In this document: piece by piece, positions 42,723 to 50,961 of the stretch
How the letters are laid out: each line of letters begins with the position of its first letter
How positions within the stretch are numbered: the first letter of the stretch is position 1
Source: Variovorax sp. RA8
GTDB taxonomy: Bacteria > Pseudomonadota > Gammaproteobacteria > Burkholderiales > Burkholderiaceae_C
Direction of reading: 5' to 3'
DNA: 64,000 nt
NCBI RefSeq assembly: GCF_901827175.1
Contig: NZ_LR594662.1
Location: 1,178,001-1,242,000 of the forward strand
Translations under genes and position numbers: made by a program
The notes under the pieces: generated by a model
The model's input: only the letters and a program-made list of their open reading frames with translations
Database searches by the model: none
Told to the model about the DNA's origin: nothing

Positions 42723-43480
42723 GCGGGTTTTCCTTGGGTGCCGGATGGCGTGTCGGCCAGCAGTTTGCGTGCCTCGACCAGCCATTCGAACACGGCGAGC
42801 GGGGAATCGAGCCGGTGCAGCGCCAGGCTGGGACCCGATCCGACCTTGATCGCCACGCCGCCGCGCGGCTGCACGACGGCAAAGCCGCTCTCATCGGTGG
42901 TGTCGTCCCCGGCGAAGACCGGTGTGCGTCCGGCAAACGGCGCCTCCCGCATGAAGGCGTCGATCGCGGTTCCCTTGTTGGTGCCGGCAGGCTTGACCTC
43001 GAACACGAACTTGCCGTGCATCAGCTCCAGCTGCGGCTGGTCGGTGATGGTGCGCAGCAGCGCGTCCCGGCACACCGCCTCGAGTTGGGGCGCGAGCCGG
43101 TAGTGCAGCGCGATCGCCGCGTGCTTGCGCTCCACCAGCAGGCCCTCGTAGACGCGGGCCAGTTCGTTGGCGGTGTCCAGCACCTCGGTCAGATCGGGCG
43201 GGCGCTGCTCCTGCATGTCCCCTTCGGCATCGCGGCGCTGCACGCCGTGCTCGCCGGCGGCCGGCAGGCGCAGCGGCGCGAGGAAGCGGTCGAGCACGTC
43301 GATCTGCCGGCCGGACACCACCGCCAGCGCGCCGCCCAGCAGGTCGGACAGGTCGCTGAGCAGCGGGACCAGTGCGCTGGGCACCTCGATCGCCTCGGGG
43401 GTCTCGGCGATCGCCACCAGCGTGCCGTCGAAGTCGAGGAAGAGCGCGGCATCGTGGGTGAGGCGGGGAGGCATCTGCAT
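42719..43480 (-). CDS. otsB: Trehalose-6-phosphate phosphatase OtsB
   Basis: A 253-residue HAD-superfamily phosphatase that completes trehalose synthesis. Motif I is LFLDFDGTLVAI with the nucleophilic aspartate; VVSGRQIDVLDRFL, AAGEHGVQRRDAEG and the C-terminal FAGDDTTDESGF (motif IV metal ligands) are all present. Two ATGs two codons apart (43480 and 43474) are possible starts. It is the first gene of the trehalose operon and lies 124 bases beyond the end of cca on the same strand. Confidence 0.95.
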   Translation of the reverse strand: MQMPPRLTHDAALFLDFDGTLVAIAETPEAIEVPSALVPLLSDLSDLLGGALAVVSGRQIDVLDRFLAPLRLPAAGEHGVQRRDAEGDMQEQRPPDLTEVLDTANELARVYEGLLVERKHAAIALHYRLAPQLEAVCRDALLRTITDQPQLELMHGKFVFEVKPAGTNKGTAIDAFMREAPFAGRTPVFAGDDTTDESGFAVVQPRGGVAIKVGSGPSLALHRLDSPLAVFEWLVEARKLLADTPSGTQGKPA

Positions 43481-43604
43481 GGGGGAAAACCATAGCAGAC
43501 TCGGAAGGCGAGGGGGGTCGGCAGAAATCCAATTCATTGAAACAAGGCGAACGCGGTGGGACTGCGCCGACTGGCCGATGGGCGCGAAGGCCCCTGCCGG
43601 GCCT

Positions 43605-44861
43605 TCAGTCCTGCGACGCCAACGCCTGTGCCACTGCAGTCACGCGCGCGCGGGCGATTCTTTCTGCGATCTTCGTTCCCGCCGCGCCCTCTGCCTGCGC
43701 CTGCGCCGCAATCGGCGCGGTGGCCACCGAACGTGCCGCCGCCAGCGCTTCGCGCAGGCGTTGCCGCTGCGGGTAGGGGCTGTCTTCCATTCCCAGCCGC
43801 CCGCGCGCATCGCATTCGCAGGCCAGCAGTACCTGCTCGAAGCGCGCCGGCTTGCGAAAGGCGTCGCAGCGCTCGAGCAGCCGCACCAGCGCCTGCGCGC
43901 CGAACTCCCCGCTGCGGTGAATGTTGCCGTGCTCGCGCGCCACCACCTCGGCCAGTTCGCGCAGCTCCACCGGCACGCGCCAGCGCTCGCAGACCTCGCG
44001 CAACAGGTCCACGCTGCGCTGTTCGTGGCCGATGTGGCGCGGCAGCAACTCGGCCGGCGTGGTGCCCTTGCCGAGGTCGTGCACCAGGCAGGCGAAGCGC
44101 ACCGGGAGCGGCGCATCCAGGCGTGCCGCGGTGTCCAGCACCAGCATCAGGTGCCGGCCGGTGTCGACTTCGGGATGGTGGGCTTCGGGCTGGGGCACGC
44201 CCCAGAGCCGATCCACCTCGGGCAGCAGCACGGCGAGCGCGCCGCATTCGCGCAGCAGCTCGAACATGCGCGAGGGCCTGGCTTCCATCAGGCCGCGCGC
44301 GAGCTCCTGCCAGACGCGCTCGGGCACCAGCGCGTCGGCCTCGCCGGCGTCGACCATCTCGCGCATCAGCGCCATGGTTTCGGGCGCTATGCCGAAGTCG
44401 GCGAAGCGGGCGGCGAAGCGCGCGACGCGCAGGATGCGTACCGGGTCCTCGCGGAAGGCATCGGTCACGTGGCGCAGCACCTTGTGCTGCAGGTCGCGCC
44501 GGCCGTGGAAGGGATCAACCAGGTGGGCGAGGTCCAGCGTGGCGCCGGCCTTGGCGGACGGCAGCGCGATGGCATTGACCGTGAGGTCGCGCCGCGCGAG
44601 GTCCTGCTCCAGCGTCACCTCCGGCGAGGCATGAATGACGAAGCCGCGGTAGCCGGGCGCGCTCTTGCGCTCGGTGCGGGCCAGGGCGTATTCCTCGCGC
44701 GTCTTGGGATGCAAAAAGACGGGGAAATCGCGGCCCACGGGCAGGTAGCCCTGCGCGGCCATTTCCTCGGGCGTGGCGCCGACCACGACCCAGTCGCGGT
44801 CACTGCCGGGCCGGCCCAGCAGGGCATCGCGGATGGCGCCGCCGACGAGGTAGGTTTGCAT
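43605..44861 (-). CDS. cca: CCA tRNA nucleotidyltransferase with HD domain
   Basis: A 418-residue class-II enzyme that adds or repairs the 3' CCA of tRNAs. The nucleotidyltransferase head shows YLVGGAIRDALLG and the metal-binding SDRDWVVVG, then LARRDLTVNAIAL and EDPVRILRVARFAARF. The HD phosphohydrolase domain has CLVHDLGKGTTP, as in the E. coli-type multifunctional form. The length agrees with that form. It lies between the GST gene and otsB on the minus strand. Confidence 0.97.
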   Translation of the reverse strand: MQTYLVGGAIRDALLGRPGSDRDWVVVGATPEEMAAQGYLPVGRDFPVFLHPKTREEYALARTERKSAPGYRGFVIHASPEVTLEQDLARRDLTVNAIALPSAKAGATLDLAHLVDPFHGRRDLQHKVLRHVTDAFREDPVRILRVARFAARFADFGIAPETMALMREMVDAGEADALVPERVWQELARGLMEARPSRMFELLRECGALAVLLPEVDRLWGVPQPEAHHPEVDTGRHLMLVLDTAARLDAPLPVRFACLVHDLGKGTTPAELLPRHIGHEQRSVDLLREVCERWRVPVELRELAEVVAREHGNIHRSGEFGAQALVRLLERCDAFRKPARFEQVLLACECDARGRLGMEDSPYPQRQRLREALAAARSVATAPIAAQAQAEGAAGTKIAERIARARVTAVAQALASQD

Positions 44862-44923
44862 GCGCCTCAGTTTAGGCGCTGGGCCTCAGGCGGCCTGTCG
44901 GGTGAGTCGGCTCTCCCTATCCC

Positions 44924-45607
44924 TCAGCTCTCGATGCGGTAAGGCTCGTCGACGACCACGAATCGCTTCTCGACCAACGCCTCGTCGATCCAGGCCTTGA
45001 CGCCGGGCAACTGCTGCACGCGCTCGATGTAGGCCGCGATCCCGGCAGGTACCGGCAGGCCGAAGGTCTTGATGCGCACCCCGACCGGTGCGAAGTACGC
45101 ATCCGCGATGCCGAACTCGCCGAACAGCATCGGCCCGCCATGGGCCTCCAGGAGGCCGCTCCACATCTGCACGATGCGCGCAAGGTCGGCGCGCACCTGC
45201 GGCTGGTCGCGCAAGATGATCTTGCCCTGCAGGCGCAGGTCGGCCTCGATGTTCATGCCGCAGTGGGTGCGCAGCGCGGCGAAGCCCGCGTGCATCTCGG
45301 CGCAGACGCTGCGCGCATGCGCGCGGCGGGCCTTGTCGCGTGGCCAGAGGGGCTTGTCCGGGTGGTTCTCGGCGAGGTATTCGCAGATTGCCAGCGTGTC
45401 GTAGACGACGATCGCGCCGTCGACCAGCACGGGCACGCGGCCGGCCGGATTGAGGGCCTCGATGGTCTTCTTGAAGTGCGAGTCGGCATCGAGGGAGTCG
45501 AAGGGCACCATGACCTCCTCGAAGGCGATGCCGGCCTGCTTCATGAGCACCCAGGGGCGCATCGACCAGGACGAGTAGTTCTTGTTGCCGATATAGAGCT
45601 TGAGCAT
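44924..45607 (-). CDS. Glutathione S-transferase family protein
   Basis: A 227-residue GST. The thioredoxin-like N-terminal domain begins LKLYIGNKNYSSWSMRPWV with the serine pair at the usual active-site turn, and contains AGRVPVLVDGAIVVYDTLAI (cis-Pro and the glutathione-binding region). The C-terminal helical domain follows with ARSVCAEMHAGFAALR. This resembles the zeta/YfcF-like bacterial group. A GGAG ribosome-binding site precedes the ATG. The substrate is unknown. Confidence 0.92.
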   Translation of the reverse strand: MLKLYIGNKNYSSWSMRPWVLMKQAGIAFEEVMVPFDSLDADSHFKKTIEALNPAGRVPVLVDGAIVVYDTLAICEYLAENHPDKPLWPRDKARRAHARSVCAEMHAGFAALRTHCGMNIEADLRLQGKIILRDQPQVRADLARIVQMWSGLLEAHGGPMLFGEFGIADAYFAPVGVRIKTFGLPVPAGIAAYIERVQQLPGVKAWIDEALVEKRFVVVDEPYRIES

Positions 45608-45695
45608 CGCGTTTCTCCGGTTCCTGCTGGAAAAGCTTTCGATGCTAGCGCCCGGTCGTTGCGCGATTGATGCCGAAGGCGCTCGGGATTGATGC

Positions 45696-46265
45696 TCAGC
45701 GCTTGTTCGTGTCGTTGCCATCGGCATCGCTGCCCGGCGGGACGATCATGCGCTTGCCGTCGCCACCCGATGGCGGGCCGACCACGCGCTCGACGGCCTT
45801 CACCACATGCGGCACCAGCGAGAGCACGGCCAGCGCCAGCAAGGTACTGAGCACTGCCGTCACCTCGCGGCCGAGACCGCAGGCCATGCCGATAGCGGCC
45901 GTCATCCAGAGGCCGGCCGCGGTGGTGAGGCCCTGCACATGCCGCTCGTCGCGGCCCTGCTTGAGGATGGTGCCGGCACAGAGAAACCCGACGCCCGCCA
46001 CCAGGCCCTGGATCACGCGGCTCATGTCGGCCGGCTCGATACCGGACTGCTGCGGGACGAGCACGAAGAGTGCCGAGCCGATGGCCACCAGCATGTGGGT
46101 GCGAACGCCGGCTGCCTTGCCCTGCTGCTCACGCTCGAAGCCGAGCGCGAAGCCGAGCACCGAGGCCAGCACCAGGCGCACCGTGATGCGAGTGAGCTGG
46201 GTGACGTCGCCCACGTCAGAGAACTCGGCCGCGACCGTGGTTGCGACCTCGTCCCACCAGGTCAT
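45696..46265 (-). CDS. MgtC/SapB family membrane protein
   Basis: A 189-residue membrane protein. The family core is visible: RLVLASVLGFALGFEREQQGKAAGVRTHMLVAIGSALF, then QGLVAGVGFLCAGTIL and GLTTAAGLWMTAAIGMACGLG, giving about four membrane helices. MgtC proteins affect magnesium homeostasis and inhibit F-type ATP synthase in pathogens; environmental members are uncharacterised. The C-terminal tail is short and lacks the soluble ACT-like domain of true MgtC. It lies 22 bases downstream of the lytic transglycosylase gene. Confidence 0.9.
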   Translation of the reverse strand: MTWWDEVATTVAAEFSDVGDVTQLTRITVRLVLASVLGFALGFEREQQGKAAGVRTHMLVAIGSALFVLVPQQSGIEPADMSRVIQGLVAGVGFLCAGTILKQGRDERHVQGLTTAAGLWMTAAIGMACGLGREVTAVLSTLLALAVLSLVPHVVKAVERVVGPPSGGDGKRMIVPPGSDADGNDTNKR

Positions 46266-46287
46266 TCGACGACCTCCCCAGCGCTCA

Positions 46288-48309
46288 TCAAGGCAGGTCC
46301 TTGTTGGGCTCGGGCTCGGCGGCTTCGCGGGGGCCCACGGTGCCGAGGCGGTCCTTGAGCGACTGCGGCCTGCCGGTGAGCAGGGCGGCGTAGTTGGTGG
46401 TGTTGGCCAGCACCTTCTTGACGTAGTCGCGGGTTTCGTTGAAGGGCACGTTCTCGGCCCATATTGCGGCCTCCACGACCGGGCCGTTGCGCCAGTTGCG
46501 CGGCCGGCCGGGGCCGGCGTTGTAGGCCGCGGCGGCCAGCGGCATGGAGCCGTCGAAGTCGTCGAGCGCGAGCTTGAGGTAGTTGGTGCCGATGGTGACG
46601 TTGGTGTCGCGGTCGTTGATCTGGCTCGGCGTGAAGCCGGAAAGGCCGATCTTGCGGGCGGTCCAGCGCGCGGTGGCGGGCATCACCTGCATCAGGCCGG
46701 AGGCGCCGACGCCGGAGCGCGCGTCCATGATGAAGCGGCTCTCCTGGCGGATCAGGCCGTAGACGTAGGCCGGGTCGAGGCCGATCTCCGCGCTCTTGGC
46801 GACGACCGTTTCGCGGAAGGGCATGGGATAGCGCTGCTCGACGTCGATCATTCCCTTGGTGCGCTCGCTGGTGTTGATGCAGCGGTCCCAGACCTCGCGC
46901 TGGCAGGCGAGGTCGGCGGCGGCGAGCAGTTCGCGGTCGCCCATGCCGCCCTTGTCGTGCAGGTTGGTGGCGTAGTTCCACTCGCGGACGCCCTCGGAAC
47001 GAAGGCCGGTCTCGATCGCATACAGCGCGCGGGCCAACGCCGGATTGCTGCGCGCCGCTGCCTTCTCCTCGGGGGTGAGCGGCGCGGGGCGGGTCGGCAC
47101 GCTGGCGCGCTGGCCCAGTTCCTCCAGCGCCAGAAGCTCGTAGAAGCCGCGGGTGCCGGCAATGCTCTCGTACAGCGTGCGCGCCTCGGCCCGGCGCTCG
47201 TCGCCGCCCTGCACCTGCAGGGCGCGCGCCTTCCAGTAGACCCAGGTCGGGTCTTCCTGGGTCGAGTCGCTCATGGCGGCGATGGCGGCCCGCACTTCCT
47301 TCCAGTTGCCGCTGCGCAGGGCCGCGCGGGCCTTCCAGGCCAGCATGTCGTCGGACAGGTCGGCGTTCTTCGTGACGTTGGCGAATGCACCGGCGGCGGC
47401 CGGCGAGAGCTTGACTGCGTACTGGCGGCCGATCGCGCCCCATACCCAGTTGCGCTCCTCGGGGGAGAGCATCACGCTCCACTTGCCATCGAGCTGGGAG
47501 GCCGCCATGTCAGGGTCGGCAATGGTCATCTTGATCAGTGCCAGCGTCACCAGCTCGCGCCGCGCCTTGCCAGGGGCGACGCCACGGCCGGCCAGGAACT
47601 TCGCCATGCTGGCATTGAGCTCGTCGAAGTGCGGCACGGCATCGGGCGCGGCCAGCAGCACCGCGGCGCGCGCCGCCTGCGGGCGGTTCATCTCGATCGC
47701 GAGCCGCGCCTTCTTCCAGGCGTCGTTGGGCGACATCATGCGCGCCGAGATCATGCGGTCGGCCGCGGTCAGGCAGCCGTCGTCGAGCTCGCGCTGGCCC
47801 AGCCAATTGCGGCGCACCTCCGCGGCCTGGGCGGCGGTGGGGTTGCCGGAGCGCAGCGCCTCGACGAGCACGGCGTAGCACCGCACCTGGGCATCGTCGT
47901 TCATGCGGAAGGCCGGGTGCAGCGCGGCGAAGCCGTCCCAGTCGCGGCGCTGCCCGAGCAGGAGGAGCCAGTCGTTGCGCAGGCGGTCCTCCTGGTAGGT
48001 GCCGGCGTAGCGCGAGAGGAAATCCTGCACCTCGGAGGGGCTGGCTTCCCCAAGGCGCGCCTTGAGCTCCCAGTAGGCCGCCCACGGCTCGAGCAGGTGA
48101 CCGCGGGCCTGCGGCAACAGGGCGGACAGGCGCGCCTTGTCACCGCGCTGGGCGGCCTGTTTCATCTGCATGATCACGTCGTCGCTTCCGTTCTGCGCGC
48201 GTGCCGGCTGCAGCCATGCCGCGGCGACGATTGCGAGCGAAAGAAGGAGGGTGGGAAAGGGGGCGCGAGGACGACCGCGCGCAGGTGCCAAAATGCTTGC
48301 GAACTGCAT
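46288..48309 (-). CDS. Soluble lytic murein transglycosylase (Slt70-like)
   Basis: A 673-residue periplasmic enzyme that cleaves peptidoglycan to 1,6-anhydromuropeptides. It has a signal peptide (TLLLSLAIVAAAWLQPARAQ), a long superhelical U-domain made of alpha-helical repeats (about residues 40-440), and a C-terminal catalytic domain with the glutamate in LIRQESRF, then GVGASGLMQVMPATARWTA and AAAAYNAGPGRPRNW. It is divergent from 5-formyl-THF cyclo-ligase with only nine bases between the start codons. Confidence 0.94.
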   Translation of the reverse strand: MQFASILAPARGRPRAPFPTLLLSLAIVAAAWLQPARAQNGSDDVIMQMKQAAQRGDKARLSALLPQARGHLLEPWAAYWELKARLGEASPSEVQDFLSRYAGTYQEDRLRNDWLLLLGQRRDWDGFAALHPAFRMNDDAQVRCYAVLVEALRSGNPTAAQAAEVRRNWLGQRELDDGCLTAADRMISARMMSPNDAWKKARLAIEMNRPQAARAAVLLAAPDAVPHFDELNASMAKFLAGRGVAPGKARRELVTLALIKMTIADPDMAASQLDGKWSVMLSPEERNWVWGAIGRQYAVKLSPAAAGAFANVTKNADLSDDMLAWKARAALRSGNWKEVRAAIAAMSDSTQEDPTWVYWKARALQVQGGDERRAEARTLYESIAGTRGFYELLALEELGQRASVPTRPAPLTPEEKAAARSNPALARALYAIETGLRSEGVREWNYATNLHDKGGMGDRELLAAADLACQREVWDRCINTSERTKGMIDVEQRYPMPFRETVVAKSAEIGLDPAYVYGLIRQESRFIMDARSGVGASGLMQVMPATARWTARKIGLSGFTPSQINDRDTNVTIGTNYLKLALDDFDGSMPLAAAAYNAGPGRPRNWRNGPVVEAAIWAENVPFNETRDYVKKVLANTTNYAALLTGRPQSLKDRLGTVGPREAAEPEPNKDLP

Positions 48310-48318
48310 CGGGGGATT

Positions 48319-48936
48319 ATGGACAAGTCAAAGGGTGCCGACACCTCGGCAACTGCCAACTTTCTCAAGCAACAGCTGCGTTCCGCACTGGTTGCGCAAC
48401 GGCTTGCCATGCCCGACCGCCTGGCGCGCGCCGACCTGTTGCAGCGCGTGATGCGGATCTGGCTGGTGGGCCGGCCCGAGACGGTGATCGGCGCCTACTG
48501 GCCGATCAAGGGCGAATTCGATCCGCTGCCCGCGCTGCATCGCTGGAAGGAAGACGGCGAGTTGCAGGGGGAGCCGCAGCGCCGCCGCATCGGCCTGCCG
48601 GTGGTCGACAAGGTGCACAAGACCCTGACCTTCCACGCCTGGCACCCCGGCTGTCCGATGGAGGAGGACGCCTACGGCATCCCGAAGCCCAAGGACACCG
48701 AGCTGATCGTGCCCACGCTGCTCTTCGTGCCCTGCGTCGGCTACAGCGCCGGCGGCTACCGGCTCGGCTACGGCGGTGGCTTCTACGACCGGACCCTGGC
48801 GGCGCTGGAGCCCCGGCCCTTCACGGTCGGGCTGGGCTTCACCAACGGTTTTCTGGAGGACTTCGAGCCGGAGCCGCACGATCTGCCGCTGGACGCGATC
48901 CTCAACGACAACGGGGTGGTCTGGCCGGTGGGGTGA
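48319..48936 (+). CDS. 5-formyltetrahydrofolate cyclo-ligase
   Basis: A 205-residue enzyme that converts 5-formyl-THF to 5,10-methenyl-THF with ATP. It has the basic N-terminal helix LKQQLRSALVAQRLAM, the central VIGAYWPIKGEFD, and the family signature GGYRLGYGGGFYDRTLA. A GGGGGA ribosome-binding site precedes the ATG. In many bacteria the 6S RNA gene sits next to this gene, but there is no room for it upstream here. Longer upstream in-frame starts run antisense through the transglycosylase gene and were not used. Confidence 0.94.
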   Translation: MDKSKGADTSATANFLKQQLRSALVAQRLAMPDRLARADLLQRVMRIWLVGRPETVIGAYWPIKGEFDPLPALHRWKEDGELQGEPQRRRIGLPVVDKVHKTLTFHAWHPGCPMEEDAYGIPKPKDTELIVPTLLFVPCVGYSAGGYRLGYGGGFYDRTLAALEPRPFTVGLGFTNGFLEDFEPEPHDLPLDAILNDNGVVWPVG

Positions 48937-49003
48937 ATTCGGAGGGCGTCGAAAGCGGACATCCGGACGCACAGGACGCAGAGCTTCCCGATCCCGGTTT
49001 CCC
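48937..49003. repeat. Short intergenic repeat related to the one upstream of miaB
   Basis: The gap between the cyclo-ligase stop and the LysR stop contains GAAAGCGGACATCCGGACGC and GGACGCAGAGC, words that match the minus strand of the segment at 4801-4905 (GGACATCCG shared exactly, GAATTCGG shared at the edge). The copies are short and diverged. Confidence 0.35.
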
Positions 49004-49987
49004 TCAGTCGAGCTGATCCACGGTGTCCGGGTCCGGCACCTCCCCGATGGTCTCCCGCGTGATGGCCGCCTGCGCCTCCAGCCAATCGCGGAAGGCCTGG
49101 ATCTCGGGCCGCTGCGCGCTGCGCGGGCCGACGATCAGCCAGTAGGCCATGGGTGAATCCATGCGGTGCTGCGGGAGTACCTCCACCAGGTCGCCGTTGG
49201 CCAGGCTCTCGGCGATCAGCGAGCTGCGCGCCAGCACCACGCCCTGGCCGGTGAGTGCGGCCTGGACCATCTGATAGGCGTAGTTGAAGTAGAGCCAGCG
49301 CCTGGGCTGCGCGCGCTGCAGGTCGTTCACCTCGAACCAGCGGCGCCAGGTCAGCCATTCCAGGTGCGTGCGGTGCGCATCGCCGGCCTCGATCAGGGCG
49401 AAGCGCGCGATGTCGGCCGGGGTCTTGATCGGCGGGTTGCTCTTGATCAGCCAGGGGCTGGCCACCGGCGTGAGGTTCTCGCCGAAGAGGCGTATCGAGC
49501 CGGCCGGCATGTTCTCGCCGGGGCCGTAGCGCAGGGCGATGTCGATGTCCGCGAGGTCCAGGTCCAGCGCGGAATCGGTGGCGTCGATGCGGATGTCGAT
49601 CTCGGGGTTGTCGCGCTGGAAGGCTTCCAGCCGCGGGATCAGCCACATCGACGCAAAGGAGGCGAAGGTGGTGAGCGAGACGCTCTTGCGCCCCGCGCTC
49701 TGCCGGATCTGGCGCACCGCGCCGTCGATGCGCGGCAGCGCTTGCTGCACCGCCAGCAGCAGCTGGGCGCCGGCGCTGGTGAGCTCGACGGCGCGCGTAT
49801 GGCGCAGGAACAGGCCCACGCCTACCTCTTCCTCCAGCGATTGGATCTGCCGGCTGACGGCGGACTGGGTCAGCGCCATCTCCTCGGCGGCGGCGCGGAA
49901 GTTCAGGTGCCGGGCCACGGCCTCGAAGGCCCGCAGGTGGCCGGCGGAGATCGGGCGGGAGCGCAGGTGGGTCTGGGAATGCTGCAT
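49004..49987 (-). CDS. LysR-family regulator, GcvA-like
   Basis: A 327-residue regulator. The helix-turn-helix region reads LRAFEAVARHLNFRAAAEEM then LTQSAVSRQIQSLEEEVGV, the form of the GcvA/AmpR branch. The effector domain includes IDIRIDATDSALDLDLADID and ALRYGPGENMPAG, also typical of that branch. The start used is the ATG at 49987; an in-frame ATG at 50032 is an alternative. It is divergent from a DUF2917 gene, a pairing often seen in Burkholderiales, and probably regulates it. Confidence 0.9.
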   Translation of the reverse strand: MQHSQTHLRSRPISAGHLRAFEAVARHLNFRAAAEEMALTQSAVSRQIQSLEEEVGVGLFLRHTRAVELTSAGAQLLLAVQQALPRIDGAVRQIRQSAGRKSVSLTTFASFASMWLIPRLEAFQRDNPEIDIRIDATDSALDLDLADIDIALRYGPGENMPAGSIRLFGENLTPVASPWLIKSNPPIKTPADIARFALIEAGDAHRTHLEWLTWRRWFEVNDLQRAQPRRWLYFNYAYQMVQAALTGQGVVLARSSLIAESLANGDLVEVLPQHRMDSPMAYWLIVGPRSAQRPEIQAFRDWLEAQAAITRETIGEVPDPDTVDQLD

Positions 49988-50136
49988 GGAGATGATTTCA
50001 AGGTCCGCGGATTGATGCGAAAGCGGAATCATTAGGGTAGCGCGTTTTCATTGGACCGCGAACGAGTCAGCGTCGATCATTCATTCCCGAAGCGCGCCAT
50101 TGCGCTGACGGAGCAACCCCCTTCTAGGAGCCTCTT

Positions 50137-50472
50137 ATGTCCGCCGCCTGCACCACCTCCACGTTCCCGTCGTCCCCGGCACTGAACACCCGCCCGGCCG
50201 CCGTCCCGCCGGCCGTTCGCCGCGGTGCGTGGCAACTGGGCGCGGGCGAGGCGACCAGCCTCAGGGCATCCGGGGCGAGCATCCTGCGCATCCGGCAGGG
50301 GCGCGTCTGGGTCACGCGCGACGCCACCGCCCGATGGGGCAGCGAGGACCTGGTGCTGGCACCGGGTGAGACGCTGCGGGTCGAAGCCGGCGAGCGCATC
50401 GTGATGGAGCCGTGGGACGGCCACGGCGCCACCTACAGCTGGGACCTGGCTTCCGCCTCCGAGCGGGCCTGA
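50137..50472 (+). CDS. DUF2917 family protein
   Basis: A 111-residue protein with the DUF2917 core: WQLGAGEATSLRAS, ILRIRQGRVWVTRDATARWG, DLVLAPGETLRVEAGERIVM. This predicts a small cupin-like beta sandwich. The N-terminal about 30 residues are Ala/Pro/Ser-rich and may be disordered. The function is unknown. Divergent LysR control is likely, across 149 bases. Confidence 0.85.
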   Translation: MSAACTTSTFPSSPALNTRPAAVPPAVRRGAWQLGAGEATSLRASGASILRIRQGRVWVTRDATARWGSEDLVLAPGETLRVEAGERIVMEPWDGHGATYSWDLASASERA

Positions 50473-50479
50473 ACAGGTC

Positions 50480-50869
50480 CTAGATGTCCAGCCGGGGGCG
50501 CAGCGCCATGAAGCGCGCGAGCGCCTCCACCCCGTCGAACTGCTGGACGACTGCGATGTCCTCGCTGTCCTCGACCTGGGCGAGCCCCAGGTCGAAGGCG
50601 CGGTAGCGGCGCTGCAAGAGCTCGCCTTCATACACCACCCGCATCTGCACGTGCCTGGAGTCGGCCTCGAGCCGCTCCATCAGGCGCAGCACGTTGCGGC
50701 GCGGGCCTTCGAAGTGATGGCAGAAGCGCATGCCGTCGAAGACCAGCAGGCCCGTGATCTCCTCCTTCGCGTTGCGGGCGCGCGCCTGCGCCACGATCTG
50801 GCCCACCACGTCGGTGGGCTGGTCCGGCGCCAGCAGGCTGCAATAGAGGATCTCGTGGAGTTCTGTCAT
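50480..50869 (-). CDS. BLUF-domain-like protein lacking the conserved glutamine
   Basis: A 129-residue stand-alone BLUF-like protein. The flavin-stacking tyrosine is in ILYCSLLAP (Tyr9), the conserved asparagine in ARARNAKEEITG (Asn33), and the typical GPRRNVLRLMERLEADSRH follows. The segment that reads F-x-Q-x-L-E-G in photoactive BLUF proteins is FCHHFEG here, so the glutamine needed for the light-induced hydrogen-bond switch is His51. The later Trp/Met region is also changed (RYRAFDLGL). The domain may bind flavin but is unlikely to show a normal photocycle. It is divergent from a Crp/Fnr regulator across 92 bases. Confidence 0.85.
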   Translation of the reverse strand: MTELHEILYCSLLAPDQPTDVVGQIVAQARARNAKEEITGLLVFDGMRFCHHFEGPRRNVLRLMERLEADSRHVQMRVVYEGELLQRRYRAFDLGLAQVEDSEDIAVVQQFDGVEALARFMALRPRLDI

Positions 50870-50949
50870 TCTTTCCGGGGGTGGAGCGCGCCCGCAGTGT
50901 AGGAGTGCCCCGCAGCGAGCGAAATGTGAAAAGACATAGATCGCCCGCC

Positions 50950-50955
50950 TATAGT
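50950..50955 (+). promoter_or_regulatory. TATAGT -10 element directly before the Crp/Fnr start codon
   Basis: TATAGT matches five of six bases of the sigma-70 -10 consensus and ends six bases before the GTG start of the Crp/Fnr gene. A transcript begun at the usual distance would start at or next to the GTG, giving a leaderless mRNA. No clear -35 hexamer is visible, and there is no spaced ribosome-binding site. Confidence 0.4.
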
Positions 50956-50961
50956 CGGAAG

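Noticed and set aside
48290..48320. A 6S RNA gene next to the 5-formyl-THF cyclo-ligase gene
   Set aside because: Only nine bases separate the two divergent start codons, so there is no room upstream, and the short downstream gap holds a repeat instead.
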